Positions 44,803 through 55,702 of a stretch of 64,000 bases of DNA are shown in pieces. The position numbers were made by a program, and so were the translations under genes. Origin of the DNA: Bacteroidales bacterium (GTDB taxonomy: Bacteria; Bacteroidota; Bacteroidia; Bacteroidales; UBA1402); contig JAJFTH010000001.1 in NCBI GenBank assembly GCA_021373135.1, positions 124,001 to 188,000 of the forward strand, in the 5' to 3' direction. Numbering within the stretch: position 1 is the first letter of the stretch; every line of letters starts with the position of its first letter. The notes under the pieces were generated by a model. That model saw only the letters and a list, made by a program, of their open reading frames with translations, ran no database searches and was not told where the DNA came from.

Positions 44803-45198
44803 TTAATAGATGTAACACAATACTTCACCGCCGAGCTTGAGGTCTTTGGCTTCCTTATCGGTCATCACACCTTTGGAGGTGGATAAAATGGCAATACCCA
44901 ACCCGTTCAAAACGCGAGGCATGTCACGATAACCGACATACTGACGTAAACCGGGAGTAGAAACACGGGTTAATTTCTTGATGGAATTAACCTTGTTTAC
45001 AGGATCATACTTCAAGGCAATTTTAATCGTACCTTGAGGACCTTCATCCACAAACTTGAAGTTCAGGATATAGCCCTTGTCAAAAAGGATTTTTGTGATT
45101 TCCTTTTTCAAATTAGACGCCGGAACTTCCACAACTCTGTGTTTTGCCTTAATGGCGTTCCGCAGTCTGGTTAAATAATCTGCTATAGGATCTGTCAT
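44803..45198 (-). CDS. rpsH: 30S ribosomal protein S8
   Basis: A 131-residue S8, MTDPIADYLTRLRNAIKAKH at the start and the C-terminal STSKGVMTDKEAKDLKLGGE, VLCYIY. It binds helix 21 of 16S rRNA and in some bacteria represses its own operon. It follows rpsN by about 57 bases. Confidence 0.98.
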   Translation of the reverse strand: MTDPIADYLTRLRNAIKAKHRVVEVPASNLKKEITKILFDKGYILNFKFVDEGPQGTIKIALKYDPVNKVNSIKKLTRVSTPGLRQYVGYRDMPRVLNGLGIAILSTSKGVMTDKEAKDLKLGGEVLCYIY

Positions 45199-45255
45199 AA
45201 TAAAATTTAAATTGATCCGGACTACCCGGACAATATTTAATACTTGAGAAAAATC

Positions 45256-45525
45256 TTACCAACTTGCTTTGCGTACACCCGGTATCAAACCTTGTGATGC
45301 CATTTCGCGGAATTGGATACGCGAAATTCCGAATTGGCGCAAATAGCCTTTCGGACGACCTGTAATTTTGCAACGGTTGTGCAAACGTACAGGACAAGAG
45401 TTCTTCGGCAGGGCTTGAAGTGCTTCATAGTTACCATCTGCCTTGAGCTGAGCTCTTCTTTCGGCATACTTGGCAATCAGGGCAGCACGTTTTACCTCAC
45501 GGGCTTTCATTGATTCTTTTGCCAT
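45256..45525 (-). CDS. rpsN: 30S ribosomal protein S14 (long, zinc-free form)
   Basis: An 89-residue S14: [20 protein letters not shown], then [20 protein letters not shown] and [19 protein letters not shown]. This is the long form without the CxxC...CxxC zinc site of the short type. It assembles late on the 30S head. It follows rplE by six bases. Confidence 0.97.
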   Translation of the reverse strand: MAKESMKAREVKRAALIAKYAERRAQLKADGNYEALQALPKNSCPVRLHNRCKITGRPKGYLRQFGISRIQFREMASQGLIPGVRKASW

Positions 45526-45531
45526 ACTATC

Positions 45532-46089
45532 TTAGTCTTTTTTAATGTTTTTAAACGGCAAGCCGAATTCCTTCAGCAAAGCATAACCTTCTTCATCGCT
45601 TTGAGCCGAAGTCACAAAGGTAATATTCATACCCAATAATTTCACGATATTATCGATGTTAATTTCCGGGAAAATGATTTGTTCTTCAATACCAAGGGTA
45701 TAGTTACCACGTCCGTCAAATTTGCTTTCGATACCTTTGAAGTCACGAATACGGGGTAATGCTACACGAACCAGACGTTCCAAAAATTCATACATCTTCT
45801 CACGACGCAACGTAACCATCACACCGATGGGCATTTTCTTACGAAGCTTGAAATTGGAGATATCTTTTTTGGACATGGTTGCTACTGCTTTTTGACCGGT
45901 AATGGTGGTCAATTCCGTAATAGCTGTCTCAATGATTTTTTTGTCAGCAACAGCTATTCCTAAACCTTGATTGATTACAATCTTTTTTAGGACAGGCACT
46001 TGCATATTTGACTTATATCCGAATTCCTGGATCAATGCAGGAGCTATTCGTTCTGCATATTCTTTTTTAAGATTAGCGGTATTGGCCAT
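45532..46089 (-). CDS. rplE: 50S ribosomal protein L5
   Basis: A 185-residue L5 with [40 protein letters not shown] and [20 protein letters not shown]. It binds 5S rRNA and P-site tRNA. Its ATG overlaps the stop of rplX by one base (TAATG), so the two are translationally coupled. Confidence 0.98.
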   Translation of the reverse strand: MANTANLKKEYAERIAPALIQEFGYKSNMQVPVLKKIVINQGLGIAVADKKIIETAITELTTITGQKAVATMSKKDISNFKLRKKMPIGVMVTLRREKMYEFLERLVRVALPRIRDFKGIESKFDGRGNYTLGIEEQIIFPEINIDNIVKLLGMNITFVTSAQSDEEGYALLKEFGLPFKNIKKD

Positions 46090-46409
46090 TATTTAATTTC
46101 CTCCCCTGATTTTTTAGAAACACGTACTAATTTGCCTTCTGCATTTCTTTTACGTCCGATACGTGTCGGTTTACCTGACTTTGGATCAATCGGATTCAAA
46201 TTTGAAATGTGAATGGCGGCTTCTTTTTTTACAATTCCTCCTTGAGGACTTTTAGCGTTTGGCTTGGTACTCTTTGAGACCATATTAACACCTTCAACGA
46301 TAGCACGTTGTTTGCCTACCTGTACTTCGAGGACACGTCCGGTTTTACCCTTGTCTTCGCCAGTATTTACATAGACGGTGTCGCCTTTTTTTATGTGTAA
46401 TTTGCTCAT
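46089..46409 (-). CDS. rplX: 50S ribosomal protein L24
   Basis: A 106-residue L24 starting [20 protein letters not shown] with [20 protein letters not shown] (KOW motif) and [19 protein letters not shown]. The ATG at 46409 is chosen over an upstream in-frame start at 46460, which would overlap rplN. It is an early-assembly protein near the exit tunnel. Confidence 0.97.
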   Translation of the reverse strand: MSKLHIKKGDTVYVNTGEDKGKTGRVLEVQVGKQRAIVEGVNMVSKSTKPNAKSPQGGIVKKEAAIHISNLNPIDPKSGKPTRIGRKRNAEGKLVRVSKKSGEEIK

Positions 46410-46431
46410 TACTCTTGATTCATTCTTAGGG

Positions 46432-46797
46432 TTAAAGTACTTCAGGAGCCAAGGAAACAATCTTCATATTGGTATTACGAAGTTCTCTGGCTACAGGGCC
46501 GAAAATACGGCTACCGCGGATTTCACCTGCATTGTTCAAAAGCACACACGCATTATCATCAAAACGGATATAAGAACCGTCGGCTCTTCTTATCTCTTTC
46601 TTTGTGCGAACAATAACGGCTTTAGAGACCGCTCCTTTTTTGATTTCGCTGGACGGGATGCAACTTTTTACAGCTACTACGATGATATCCCCAACCGAAC
46701 CGTAACGACGTCCTGTGCCGCCTAAAACGCGAATACACAGTACTTCTTTAGCTCCGGAGTTGTCAGCTACTAATAGTCTTGATTCTGTTTGTATCAT
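46432..46797 (-). CDS. rplN: 50S ribosomal protein L14
   Basis: A 121-residue L14: [40 protein letters not shown], and [20 protein letters not shown]. It forms intersubunit bridges with L19. It follows rpsQ by two bases. Confidence 0.98.
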   Translation of the reverse strand: MIQTESRLLVADNSGAKEVLCIRVLGGTGRRYGSVGDIIVVAVKSCIPSSEIKKGAVSKAVIVRTKKEIRRADGSYIRFDDNACVLLNNAGEIRGSRIFGPVARELRNTNMKIVSLAPEVL

Positions 46798-46799
46798 AA

Positions 46800-47057
46800 T
46801 TACTTCGCTCTTTCGATTATTTCAACTAATCTCCATCTTTTGGTTTTACTCAACGGACGAGTTTCCATGATTTTTACAGTGTCACCAACGTTGCATTCAT
46901 TTTTCTCATCATGAGCGTGATATTTTCTCGTAATGCTGATGAACTTACCGTAAATAGGATGTTTTTCCTTCCATTTTACAGCCACCGTGATGCTTTTATC
47001 CATCTTATTGCTGGTAACAACTCCAGCTTTTACTTTTCTTAAATTTCTGGTTTCCAT
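46800..47057 (-). CDS. rpsQ: 30S ribosomal protein S17
   Basis: An 85-residue S17, [20 protein letters not shown] then [20 protein letters not shown] and [20 protein letters not shown]. An OB-fold early-binding 16S rRNA protein. It follows rpmC by six bases. Confidence 0.98.
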   Translation of the reverse strand: METRNLRKVKAGVVTSNKMDKSITVAVKWKEKHPIYGKFISITRKYHAHDEKNECNVGDTVKIMETRPLSKTKRWRLVEIIERAK

Positions 47058-47063
47058 CAGGCC

Positions 47064-47264
47064 TTATTTTTGTTGATTCAACTCTCTTTCGCGCAAAATG
47101 GTGTTCATACGCGCAATATCCCGACGTACGAATTTAATCTGAGCGGGATTGTCCAAGGGAGAAATGCTGTGTTGCAGTTCCAATTGGCTCAAGTTTGCAG
47201 ATTCTGTCTGTACACGTTCCGTCAATTCCTTGGTTTTCAATTCTCTAACTTCTGCTATCTTCAT
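47064..47264 (-). CDS. rpmC: 50S ribosomal protein L29
   Basis: A 66-residue helical protein, MKIAEVRELKTKELTERVQT and PAQIKFVRRDIARMNTILRE. It lies near the exit tunnel, at the site where trigger factor and SRP dock. It sits between rplP and rpsQ, five and six bases from each. Confidence 0.97.
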   Translation of the reverse strand: MKIAEVRELKTKELTERVQTESANLSQLELQHSISPLDNPAQIKFVRRDIARMNTILRERELNQQK

Positions 47265-47269
47265 ACGGC

Positions 47270-47704
47270 TTATGCATTTTGATTTTGAACATCATAATCA
47301 CGTCTCACCACGAATTTTGTAGGAATAGGCAACTTCTGAGCACCAAGACGCAAAGCTTCCTTGGCCACTTCATAAGATACTCCTTCCACTTCAAAAAGCA
47401 TTCGTCCCGGGGTAACAGGTGCAACATATCCTTCTGGATTACCTTTTCCTTTACCCATACGTACTTCTGCCGGTTTTTTGGTAAACGGTTTATCTGGGAA
47501 TATACGAATCCAGATCTGACCTTGACGTTGCATATAACGCGTTACGGCAACACGGGCAGCTTCAATCTGTTGTCCTGTGAGCCAGTGCGAATCCAACGCT
47601 TTAATGCCAAAAGAACCAAATGCCAACTGGTTTCCCCGTTGTGCAATGCCCTTCATACGACCTTTTTGTTGTCTTCTGAACTTTGTTCTTTTCGGTTGTA
47701 ACAT
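47270..47704 (-). CDS. rplP: 50S ribosomal protein L16
   Basis: A 144-residue L16: [40 protein letters not shown], and [20 protein letters not shown] with the conserved hydroxylated Arg region. It helps position A-site tRNA. It follows rpsC by 18 bases. Confidence 0.98.
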   Translation of the reverse strand: MLQPKRTKFRRQQKGRMKGIAQRGNQLAFGSFGIKALDSHWLTGQQIEAARVAVTRYMQRQGQIWIRIFPDKPFTKKPAEVRMGKGKGNPEGYVAPVTPGRMLFEVEGVSYEVAKEALRLGAQKLPIPTKFVVRRDYDVQNQNA

Positions 47705-47722
47705 TTCTTAAAAAGTCTTACG

Positions 47723-48472
47723 TTAACGATTATTGTTTTTCTTTTTGCGGAAACCACCTTTGCGGTCATCACGACGTTCGCCACCTGCATTACCTGCACT
47801 GCGACCGCCTTCTTTTGCTGCTGTAAATTGTGGAGCCAAATCAACCTTACCATATATTTCGCCACGGCAAATCCACACTTTTACACCAATAAGACCGACT
47901 TTGGTCAAAGCTTCTGCTTGTGCGTAGTCAATGTCAGCACGGAATGTGTGAAGTGGTGTACGACCTTCCTTATACATTTCCGAACGTGCCATTTCTGCGC
48001 CATTCAAACGACCAGAGACCAATACCTTGATCCCTTCAGCACCCATACGCATGGTAGACTGAATAGCCATCTTCGTAGCACGACGATAAGCTATTTTTCC
48101 TTCAATCTGACGAGCAATGTTGTTTGCTACAATCACAGCATCCAATTCCGGACGTTTGATTTCGAAGATATTGATCTGAACATCCTTATCAGTGATCTTT
48201 TTCAATTCTTCCTTTAATTTGTCCACTTCTTGACCGCCTTTGCCAATGATGATACCCGGACGTGCTGTGCACACAGTTATGGTAACCAACTTCAAAGTAC
48301 GCTCAATAACTATACGTGATACGCTTGCTTTAGCCAAACGAGCGTTCAGGTATTTACGGATTTTGCTGTCTTCCAACAGCGTGTCGCCATAGTTATCACC
48401 ACCATACCAGTTGGAATCCCAACCTCTGATAATACCCAAGCGGTTACTTACCGGATTTACTTTCTGTCCCAT
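47723..48472 (-). CDS. rpsC: 30S ribosomal protein S3
   Basis: A 249-residue S3 with N-terminal [20 protein letters not shown], a KH domain ([20 protein letters not shown]) and [21 protein letters not shown] Gly/Arg/Lys/Asn-rich tail from about 220 ([18 protein letters not shown]) is longer than in E. coli S3 (233). It follows rplV by six bases. Confidence 0.98.
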   Translation of the reverse strand: MGQKVNPVSNRLGIIRGWDSNWYGGDNYGDTLLEDSKIRKYLNARLAKASVSRIVIERTLKLVTITVCTARPGIIIGKGGQEVDKLKEELKKITDKDVQINIFEIKRPELDAVIVANNIARQIEGKIAYRRATKMAIQSTMRMGAEGIKVLVSGRLNGAEMARSEMYKEGRTPLHTFRADIDYAQAEALTKVGLIGVKVWICRGEIYGKVDLAPQFTAAKEGGRSAGNAGGERRDDRKGGFRKKKNNNR

Positions 48473-48478
48473 TTAGCC

Positions 48479-48886
48479 TTAGTTTTGTTCGTTTTTTGTA
48501 ATAGTATCAACACTCAAAGTCACATGGTTGGAGCGTTTACGAATCCTGTAACCTCTTCCCTGCGGAGCCGTACGAAGTCTTTTCAACATCGTGGCAGAAT
48601 CAACTTTTACTTCGGTTACATATAATTCACCTGCTTCAGCTTTACGTTCGTTTTTCTGTTCCCAATTGGAAATGGCGGAACGCAGCAATTTTTCCAAGCG
48701 ACTTGCAGCTTCTTTGGACGAGAACTTCAAAATACCAAGCGCGAGAAACACTTCTTTACCGCGGATAATGTCGGCAACTAAGCGCATCTTACGGGGCGAT
48801 GTCGGAACACCGGTGAGCTTGGCGAAGTACTGTGTCTTCAGAGCTTCTTTTCTGGCATCAGCTGCCAATCTTTTTCTTGCACCCAT
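48479..48886 (-). CDS. rplV: 50S ribosomal protein L22
   Basis: A 135-residue L22 starting [20 protein letters not shown], with [20 protein letters not shown] and the exit-tunnel hairpin region [20 protein letters not shown]. Macrolide-associated residues lie in this hairpin, which looks wild type by eye. It follows rpsS by 34 bases. Confidence 0.98.
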   Translation of the reverse strand: MGARKRLAADARKEALKTQYFAKLTGVPTSPRKMRLVADIIRGKEVFLALGILKFSSKEAASRLEKLLRSAISNWEQKNERKAEAGELYVTEVKVDSATMLKRLRTAPQGRGYRIRKRSNHVTLSVDTITKNEQN

Positions 48887-48920
48887 TTTATATACGTGTT
48901 ATATTTTTTCTGTCAACGGT

Positions 48921-49190
48921 TTATTTCTTTTTATTTCCAGCATGGCCTCTGAATGTACGCGTTGGGGAGAACTCACCCAATTTGTGACCAACCATGTTTT
49001 CGGTTACATAAACCGGGATAAACTTATTTCCGTTGTGAACGGCGACCGTATGTCCAACGAAATCAGGAGAAATCATCGAAGCGCGAGCCCATGTCTTAAC
49101 AAGGCTTTTCTTCCCCGATTCATTCATTGCCAAGATTTTAGATTCCAGCTTGACATTAATATACGGTCCTTTTTTTAATGAACGACTCAT
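48921..49190 (-). CDS. rpsS: 30S ribosomal protein S19
   Basis: An 89-residue S19, [40 protein letters not shown], and [20 protein letters not shown]. It contacts the 16S rRNA head and A-site tRNA. It follows rplB by 21 bases. Confidence 0.98.
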   Translation of the reverse strand: MSRSLKKGPYINVKLESKILAMNESGKKSLVKTWARASMISPDFVGHTVAVHNGNKFIPVYVTENMVGHKLGEFSPTRTFRGHAGNKKK

Positions 49191-49211
49191 AGTTTTCTTG
49201 AATTTATCAGG

Positions 49212-50036
49212 TTATTTTTTACGTCTGTCGATGATATACTTGCTGGAGTGTTTCTTTGGAGCTCTTGTCTTCAAGCCCTTAGCCAACAATCCTTTACGTG
49301 ATCTTGGATGTCCTCCGGATGCACGGCCTTCACCACCACCCATGGGGTGATCTACAGGGTTCATCACAACACCACGGTTGCGAGGGCGACGTCCCAACCA
49401 TCTTGAACGACCTGCTTTACCTGAACTTTCAAGTGCATGATCTGAGTTACCGACACTACCTACAGTGGCTTTACAGGTAAGAAGAATCTTACGTGTTTCG
49501 CCTGAAGGCATTTTAAGAACTGCGTAGTTTTCTTCTTTTGAAGTCAACTGAGCAAACGTTCCAGCTGAACGAACCATTTTCGCACCTTGACCAGGACGAA
49601 GTTCAATGTTGTGAATAACGGTACCGATCGGAATGTTTTTCAAAGGAAGGGTGTTCCCTATTTCAGGAGCAGCTGCTTCTCCAGACATGAGTTTCATGCC
49701 TACTTCAAGACCATTCGGTGCGATAATATACGCCTTTTCTCCGTCGGCATAATATAACAAAGCAATACGAGCCGAACGATTCGGGTCGTATTCAATCGTT
49801 TTTACAGTTGCGGGTACACCATCTTTGTTTCTCTTGAAATCAATGAAACGATAACGTTGCTTATGACCACCGCCTAAGTAGCGCATGGTCATCTTACCTT
49901 CGTTATTACGTCCACCTGACTTGTTTAAGCCAAATACAAGAGATTTTTCTGGTGCGCTAGCAGTGATGGTTTCAAAGGCACCAATAATTTTATGTCTCTG
50001 CCCCGGTGTTGTGGGCTTTAGTTTACGTACTGCCAT
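49212..50036 (-). CDS. rplB: 50S ribosomal protein L2
   Basis: A 274-residue L2 starting [20 protein letters not shown]. It carries the conserved C-terminal [20 protein letters not shown] region (H229-equivalent) and [20 protein letters not shown]. It is needed for subunit joining and the peptidyl-transferase centre. The ATG at 50036 is preferred; the frame extends nine codons upstream into rplW. Confidence 0.98.
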   Translation of the reverse strand: MAVRKLKPTTPGQRHKIIGAFETITASAPEKSLVFGLNKSGGRNNEGKMTMRYLGGGHKQRYRFIDFKRNKDGVPATVKTIEYDPNRSARIALLYYADGEKAYIIAPNGLEVGMKLMSGEAAAPEIGNTLPLKNIPIGTVIHNIELRPGQGAKMVRSAGTFAQLTSKEENYAVLKMPSGETRKILLTCKATVGSVGNSDHALESSGKAGRSRWLGRRPRNRGVVMNPVDHPMGGGEGRASGGHPRSRKGLLAKGLKTRAPKKHSSKYIIDRRKK

Positions 50037-50040
50037 TTTA

Positions 50041-50331
50041 TTATAAATTGCTGTAAAAATCAATACTGTCGCCTTCTTTCAAAGTCACGATGGCTTTTTT
50101 ATAAGCAGATTCACTGCCTTTAACCATTCCGGCTTTGGTCATGCGACTCTTATTTTTGCCACGGAAATTCAGTGTGTTTACGCTTACTACCGTAACATTA
50201 TACATATCCTGAATAGCTTTAGCTATCTCAATTTTGTTTGCATCCGGTTGCACACGGAAACCGTAACGATTCAGCTTTTCTGTAATAGCTGTCATCTTTT
50301 CGGTTACGATAGGTTTAATGATTATTCCCAT
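50041..50331 (-). CDS. rplW: 50S ribosomal protein L23
   Basis: A 96-residue L23: [40 protein letters not shown], and [20 protein letters not shown]. It is the tunnel-exit docking site for trigger factor. It follows rplD by 12 bases. Confidence 0.98.
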   Translation of the reverse strand: MGIIIKPIVTEKMTAITEKLNRYGFRVQPDANKIEIAKAIQDMYNVTVVSVNTLNFRGKNKSRMTKAGMVKGSESAYKKAIVTLKEGDSIDFYSNL

Positions 50332-50343
50332 TTCTTAATCTCC

Positions 50344-50973
50344 TTATGCATTTAAAATGTTTTCAATTCCGGCAATTGAGCTCTCGGTTAAAACAACAGA
50401 TCCTGCCTCCAACACTTTGTAAGTGTTTAATTCAGAAATTGTTACAACTTGGACTCTAGCCAAATTACGAGCCGACAAATATACGTTTTTATTTACTTCT
50501 GCCAATACAAATAGCGACTTTTTATCAGCGAGTTTCAAATTATTTGCCAGTGTCACAAAGTCTTTAGTCTTAGGAGCTTCAAAAGAGAAATCCTCAACTA
50601 CGATGATGGCATTGTCAGATGCTTTATAAGAAAGCGCAGACTTACGAGCCAAATCTTTGACTTTTTTATTCAGTTTGAAGCTATAGTCACGTGGTTTAGG
50701 ACCAAAGACCCTTGCACCACCGACCAATACCGGTGAATTGATATCACCGCGACGAGCACCGCCGCCTCCTTTTTGCTTGCCCAACTTCCTGGTGGAACCG
50801 GACATTTCACTTCTTTCTTTCGATTTGTGCGTACCTTGACGGCCATTGGCCTGGTATTGCTTCACGTCCAACCAAATGGCGTGATCGTTGGGTTCGATAG
50901 CGAAGACAGAGTCATTCAACGTAACCTTTCTTCCGGTATCTTCACCTTTTATAGTATATACACTCAGTTCCAT
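50344..50973 (-). CDS. rplD: 50S ribosomal protein L4
   Basis: A 209-residue L4 with the extended tunnel loop [40 protein letters not shown] and [20 protein letters not shown]. The stop of rplC overlaps its start by one base. In E. coli L4 represses the S10 operon; whether that holds here is unknown. Confidence 0.98.
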   Translation of the reverse strand: MELSVYTIKGEDTGRKVTLNDSVFAIEPNDHAIWLDVKQYQANGRQGTHKSKERSEMSGSTRKLGKQKGGGGARRGDINSPVLVGGARVFGPKPRDYSFKLNKKVKDLARKSALSYKASDNAIIVVEDFSFEAPKTKDFVTLANNLKLADKKSLFVLAEVNKNVYLSARNLARVQVVTISELNTYKVLEAGSVVLTESSIAGIENILNA

Positions 50974-51590
50974 TACTTTTCGATGATTACGATTGAACCT
51001 TTAGCACCCGGAACAGAACCTTTGATCAAGACCAAATTGTGTTCGGGTATCACTTTAATAACTTGCAGGTTTTGCACTGTTACGCGATCACTGCCCATAT
51101 GTCCGCCCATACGCATTCCTTTAAACACGCGTGAAGGCCATGAAGATGCACCCAAAGAACCGGGAGCACGTAAGCGGTCGTCCTGACCATGTGTTGCTTC
51201 ACCTACACCATGAAAACCATGACGTTTAACAACGCCCTGGAATCCTTTACCTTTTGAAGTTCCGACAACATCAACATATTCGTCAGCCTGGAACAATTCT
51301 GCGGTGATGACATCACCTGCCTTGAATTCGTCACCGAATCCTTTGAACTCAACCAAGTGTCTTTGTGGAGCAACTCCGGCCTTTTGAAAATGGCCCTTTT
51401 CTGCTTTGTTGGTATGTTTTTCATTCTTTTCCTGAAAACCCAACTGGATAGCATCATAGCCATCCGTAGCAACAGTTTTTACTTGAGCAACCACACAAGG
51501 ACCAGCTTCTACAACAGTGCATGGAATGTTTTTCCCATCAGCACTGAAAACGGAAGTCATTCCGATTTTTTTTCCTAATAATCCTGGCAT
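50973..51590 (-). CDS. rplC: 50S ribosomal protein L3
   Basis: A 205-residue L3, [20 protein letters not shown], with [20 protein letters not shown] and [20 protein letters not shown]. It contacts the peptidyl-transferase centre. It follows rpsJ by 21 bases and overlaps rplD by one base. Confidence 0.98.
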   Translation of the reverse strand: MPGLLGKKIGMTSVFSADGKNIPCTVVEAGPCVVAQVKTVATDGYDAIQLGFQEKNEKHTNKAEKGHFQKAGVAPQRHLVEFKGFGDEFKAGDVITAELFQADEYVDVVGTSKGKGFQGVVKRHGFHGVGEATHGQDDRLRAPGSLGASSWPSRVFKGMRMGGHMGSDRVTVQNLQVIKVIPEHNLVLIKGSVPGAKGSIVIIEK

Positions 51591-51611
51591 TTCTCTAATT
51601 AATTAAATAAA

Positions 51612-51917
51612 TCACACTTTAATTTCAACTTCTACACCGCTGGGTAATTCCAACTTCATCAAAGCATCTACCGTTTTTGCACTTGAATTGTAAATGTCTA
51701 TCAATCTCTTGTAAGACGACAATTCAAATTGCTCACGTGATTTTTTATTCACGAAAGTAGAGCGGTTCACAGTGAAAATACGCTTGTGCGTGGGAAGGGG
51801 TATTGGACCGCTGACTACAGCTCCCGTTGCCTTCACAGTCTTCACAATCTTCTCAGCGGATTTGTCCACCAAGTTGTAGTCGTAAGACTTAAGCTTAATT
51901 CTGATTTTTTGGCTCAT
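51612..51917 (-). CDS. rpsJ: 30S ribosomal protein S10
   Basis: A 101-residue S10: [40 protein letters not shown], and [20 protein letters not shown]. It also acts in antitermination (NusE). It follows fusA by 80 bases, the widest internal gap except that before rpsG. A minus-strand promoter there is possible but I do not see a clear TAnnTTTG. Confidence 0.98.
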   Translation of the reverse strand: MSQKIRIKLKSYDYNLVDKSAEKIVKTVKATGAVVSGPIPLPTHKRIFTVNRSTFVNKKSREQFELSSYKRLIDIYNSSAKTVDALMKLELPSGVEVEIKV

Positions 51918-51997
51918 AAATTGTTATTAATTATTATATATGAAGGCGGATACTTTGTAGAGCTATTTACACAAAATTTAGCCGCCATTCTTCTTTA

Positions 51998-54115
51998 TTA
52001 CAATAGTTCTACGTGACCTTTAGCCTCTTCCAGCACTGCCAGAGCAATTGATTTGGAAACTTCTGCGTAATGGTCGAATTCCATCGTGCTGGTTGCACGA
52101 CCGGAAGTAATGGTACGCAAAGAGGTTACATAACCAAATGTTTCAGCAAGAGGCACTTTAGCCTTAACGACACGTGCACCTGAACGGTTTGTTTCCATAC
52201 CGCCGATCTGACCACGACGTTTGTTCAAGTCACCGATGACATCACCCATACTTTCTTCAGGTGTGATTACTTCCATTTTCATGATTGGCTCAAGCAAAAC
52301 CGGTTTTGCTTTTGCACAAGCACTCTTGAATGCAATACTGGCACAGATTTCAAAAGAAAGAGCATCAGAATCGACCGGATGGAAAGAACCGTCAACAACG
52401 GTCACTTTTAGATTATCCACAGGATAGCCCGCCAAAACACCATTTTTCATGGCATTTTTAAAGCCTTTTTCGATAGATGGGATATACTCCTTAGGAATAT
52501 TACCACCTTTCACTTCGTCAACAAACTGAAGATCGCCTTCAAATTCTTTATCTTTCGGACCAACCTTAATAATCATATCGGCAAACTTACCACGACCACC
52601 ACTTTGTTTCTTGTAAGTCTCACGCAATTGAACTTCCTTGGTGATTGCTTCTTTATAAGAAACCTGAGGACGGCCCTGGTTGCATTCAACCTTGAATTCA
52701 CGACGCAAACGGTCGATAATGATTTCGAGATGAAGTTCACCCATACCTGAAATAATGGTCTGACCGGATTGTTCGTCAGTTTTAACCGTAAAGGTCGGAT
52801 CTTCTTCGGCCAATTTACCCAAACCGATACCCAGTTTATCAAGATCTTTTTGAGTTTTCGGTTCAATAGAGATACCAATTACAGGTGCAGGGAAATCCAT
52901 GGATTCAAGTACAATCGGATGTGCTTCATCACAGAGCGTATCACCTGTACGGATATCCTTGAAACCTACTCCGGCACCGATATCACCGGCAGAAATGCAG
53001 TCAACCGGATTCTGTTTGTTGGAGAACATCTGGAACAAACGTGAAATACGTTCCTTTTTACCTGAACGGACATTATATACATAACTACCTGCATCAATCT
53101 TACCGGAGTAAACACGTACAAAACATAGACGTCCGACATAGGGGTCTGTGGCAATCTTAAATGCCAAAGCGGTCAAGGGTTCGCTTTCATCCGGTTTACG
53201 GGAAATTTCTTTTTCAGAATTATTTGGATCATGACCAACAATTGCTTCTGTATCAAGTGGGCTTGGCAAATAAGCACAAACAGCATCCAAAAGAGTTTGA
53301 ACACCTTTATTCTTAAAAGAAGAGCCACATAACATCGGATTCAGTGTCATAGCGATGGTTCCCTTACGAAGAGCGATACGGATTTCATCTTCGGTGATCG
53401 TTTTGGGATCATCAAAGTATTTTTCCATGACCGTCTCATCACATTCTGCAACTGATTCCAACATTTTATCTCTCCATTCCTGAGCTTCTTCTACAAGATC
53501 CGCAGGAATCTCACCCGTTGAGTACTCTGCACCCAAGGTTTCATCATGCCAGTAAATGGCTTTCATGGAAATCAAATCCACAACGCCTTTAAATTTTTCT
53601 TCTGCACCAATCGGTATTTGTACCGGGCATGGGTTTGCTTTCAAAATATCTTTCATCTGGCGGACAACTTCATAAAAGTCTGCGCCGGAGCGATCCATCT
53701 TGTTTACATAACATATACGTGGCACATTATATTTATCTGCCTGACGCCATACCGTTTCTGATTGAGGTTCTACGCCTCCTACTGCACAATAAGTAGCTAT
53801 AGCACCATCAAGAATACGGAGCGAACGCTCTACCTCTACGGTGAAGTCCACATGCCCCGGAGTGTCAATCAAATTGATTTTGTACTTGTTGTCAGCGTAT
53901 TTCCAACTTGTGGTCGTAGCGGCAGAAGTAATCGTGATACCCCTTTCCTGTTCTTGTTCCATCCAGTCCATGGTAGCGGCACCATCGTGCACTTCGCCAA
54001 TCTTATGGGTCAAACCGGTGTAGTAAAGGATACGCTCTGAAGTCGTAGTCTTTCCAGCATCAATATGGGCCATAATCCCAATGTTTCTGGTATAATGTAA
54101 ATCTGCTTTTGCCAT
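51998..54115 (-). CDS. fusA: Elongation factor G
   Basis: A 705-residue translocation GTPase. The G1 motif is [20 protein letters not shown]3 is DTPGHVDF and G4 is NKMD. Domains II to V follow, with [37 protein letters not shown] sequence and [20 protein letters not shown]. Single copy in the window. It lies between rpsG (26 bases upstream) and rpsJ; no tuf follows, as is usual when tuf is elsewhere in this phylum. Confidence 0.97.
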   Translation of the reverse strand: MAKADLHYTRNIGIMAHIDAGKTTTSERILYYTGLTHKIGEVHDGAATMDWMEQEQERGITITSAATTTSWKYADNKYKINLIDTPGHVDFTVEVERSLRILDGAIATYCAVGGVEPQSETVWRQADKYNVPRICYVNKMDRSGADFYEVVRQMKDILKANPCPVQIPIGAEEKFKGVVDLISMKAIYWHDETLGAEYSTGEIPADLVEEAQEWRDKMLESVAECDETVMEKYFDDPKTITEDEIRIALRKGTIAMTLNPMLCGSSFKNKGVQTLLDAVCAYLPSPLDTEAIVGHDPNNSEKEISRKPDESEPLTALAFKIATDPYVGRLCFVRVYSGKIDAGSYVYNVRSGKKERISRLFQMFSNKQNPVDCISAGDIGAGVGFKDIRTGDTLCDEAHPIVLESMDFPAPVIGISIEPKTQKDLDKLGIGLGKLAEEDPTFTVKTDEQSGQTIISGMGELHLEIIIDRLRREFKVECNQGRPQVSYKEAITKEVQLRETYKKQSGGRGKFADMIIKVGPKDKEFEGDLQFVDEVKGGNIPKEYIPSIEKGFKNAMKNGVLAGYPVDNLKVTVVDGSFHPVDSDALSFEICASIAFKSACAKAKPVLLEPIMKMEVITPEESMGDVIGDLNKRRGQIGGMETNRSGARVVKAKVPLAETFGYVTSLRTITSGRATSTMEFDHYAEVSKSIALAVLEEAKGHVELL

Positions 54116-54141
54116 TGTTCTTTTTTACCTTTTACCTAATA

Positions 54142-54618
54142 TTAAAAACGGAAATGAGCGAACGCACGGTTGGCTTCTGCCATTCTGTGCATATCTTCTT
54201 TACGTTTATATGAACCACCCTGATTGTTGTAAGCATCAACAATTTCAGCAGCCAATTTGTCCGCCATGGATTTTCCTCCACGTTTGCGGGCATATAAAAT
54301 TACATTTTTCATTGAAATGGATTCCTTGCGATCCGGACGGATTTCAGTAGGAACCTGGAAGGTTGCTCCACCGATACGGCGTGATTTAACTTCGACTTGA
54401 GGAGTAATGTTGTCGAGTGCAGCTTTCCATATTTCGAGAGCGGATTTTTCGTCATTAGGCAATTTTGCCTTTACGGTTTCAAGAGCGGAATAGAAAATCT
54501 CATAGGAGGTGTTCTTTTTCCCATCGTACATTAAGTGATTCACAAATTTGGTCACTTTAACGTCGTTAAAAACAGGATCCGGTAGGATAACCCGTTTCTT
54601 TGGTTTGGTTTTTCTCAT
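54142..54618 (-). CDS. rpsG: 30S ribosomal protein S7
   Basis: A 158-residue S7 starting [20 protein letters not shown], with [20 protein letters not shown] and [20 protein letters not shown]. It contacts the mRNA exit channel and E-site. The ATG at 54618 fits the family. The frame continues upstream to 54681 through 21 Lys/Thr-rich residues unlike S7. It follows rpsL after 156 bases. Confidence 0.97.
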   Translation of the reverse strand: MRKTKPKKRVILPDPVFNDVKVTKFVNHLMYDGKKNTSYEIFYSALETVKAKLPNDEKSALEIWKAALDNITPQVEVKSRRIGGATFQVPTEIRPDRKESISMKNVILYARKRGGKSMADKLAAEIVDAYNNQGGSYKRKEDMHRMAEANRAFAHFRF

Positions 54619-54774
54619 TTTCTCAAAATTTTCCGTTTTTGTTTTGGTTGTCTTCTTTTTTTGTGTCTTCAAAGTTCCCACCGGAACATTTACTCAACCG
54701 AGCTATAAAGCTTCTACCAATAAAAAACAGCGTTAATAACTAACTGTAAGGATTTTTTAAGTAAACTTTGAAGA

Positions 54775-55176
54775 TTATTTCTTCTTGGCTGCTGCGGGTT
54801 GTCCTGCTTTCGGACGCTTCGTTCCATATTTGGAACGTCTTTGAGTACGACCTGCCACACCGGATGTATCCAATGTTCCGCGAACGATGTGATAACGTAC
54901 ACCTGGAAGGTCTTTTACACGACCACCACGTACAAGTACAATAGAGTGTTCCTGCAAGTTGTGACCTTCTCCCGGGATGTAGCTGTTCACTTCCTTCGTA
55001 TTGGTCAAACGTACCCTGGCCACCTTACGCATCGCTGAGTTTGGTTTCTTCGGTGTCGTCGTGTACACACGCACACAAACGCCACGTCTTTGCGGACAAG
55101 AATTCAAGGCCGGAGACTTGCTCTTATCAGTTTGCTTAGACCTTCCTTTTCTTACTAATTGCTGAATTGTAGGCAT
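54775..55176 (-). CDS. rpsL: 30S ribosomal protein S12
   Basis: A 133-residue S12, [20 protein letters not shown], with the streptomycin-region motifs [20 protein letters not shown] and [20 protein letters not shown]. The Lys of TPKKPNSA and the Lys of VKDLPG, sites of common resistance changes, both appear wild type. It is the first gene of the 33-gene ribosomal cluster; two -7 elements lie just upstream. Confidence 0.98.
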   Translation of the reverse strand: MPTIQQLVRKGRSKQTDKSKSPALNSCPQRRGVCVRVYTTTPKKPNSAMRKVARVRLTNTKEVNSYIPGEGHNLQEHSIVLVRGGRVKDLPGVRYHIVRGTLDTSGVAGRTQRRSKYGTKRPKAGQPAAAKKK

Positions 55177-55246
55177 TTTAGAAATTTTTACTTTTTATGA
55201 TATACTTATATAATATACTTTCACTTTTTATCCCAAAAAAGGACTG

Positions 55247-55326
55247 CAAAATTACGCCTTTTTTTCGATAAACCAAGGGCTTACCGAAAAAAAAGTAATC
55301 TTGTTCCGAAAGCGGGTGCAAATGTA
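55247..55326 (-). promoter_or_regulatory. Probable promoter region of the rpsL-rplQ cluster
   Basis: Two -7-like elements on the minus strand, TAATTTTG (55254-55247) and TACATTTG (55326-55319), lie 71 and 143 bases upstream of the rpsL ATG. The first has CTTG at the exact 19-base spacing. Between them is an imperfect hairpin of about 14 bp (TTTTTTTCG-like arms near 55258-55290) that could attenuate or end upstream transcripts. Confidence 0.5.
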
Positions 55327-55381
55327 GAAAAAAATCCCCGGAAAACGATCTGCTTTTGAGGAAATTAAAAAATAAAATATA

Positions 55382-55702
55382 CTATGCTTCTCCTCCACCA
55401 AAACCGACAATCGGTGGCATGAATGTGTTTCCGCTACCGGCAGGTTTCTTGATATTTCCAAACTGACTTTCGTATTTTGCAATATTATCTTGTAAAGCCG
55501 ACAAAAGGCGTTTTGCATGTTCAGGTGTCAGGATGATGCGAGACTGAACTTTAGCCTTGGGGACGCCTGGCATCAGTCTGATGAAATCGACTATGAATTC
55601 TGAACTTGAATGAGAAATCACTGCCAGATTGGAATAAATACCTTGAGCAACTTCTTCGCTCAGCTCGATGTTCAATTGATTGGGTTCGTTTTGTTTTTCC
55701 AT
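55382..55702 (-). CDS. DUF3467 protein
   Basis: A 106-residue protein starting MEKQNEPNQLNIELSEEVAQ, with GIYSNLAVISHSSSEFIVDF, VQSRIILTPEHAKRLLSALQ and a C-terminal Gly-rich tail. This is the DUF3467 pattern; no function is established. I recall this gene following rpoC and preceding rpsL in other Bacteroidales; here the next upstream genes are unrelated, so rpoBC lie elsewhere or the linkage is broken. The ATG at 55702 is chosen over 55834 on family length. Confidence 0.8.
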   Translation of the reverse strand: MEKQNEPNQLNIELSEEVAQGIYSNLAVISHSSSEFIVDFIRLMPGVPKAKVQSRIILTPEHAKRLLSALQDNIAKYESQFGNIKKPAGSGNTFMPPIVGFGGGEA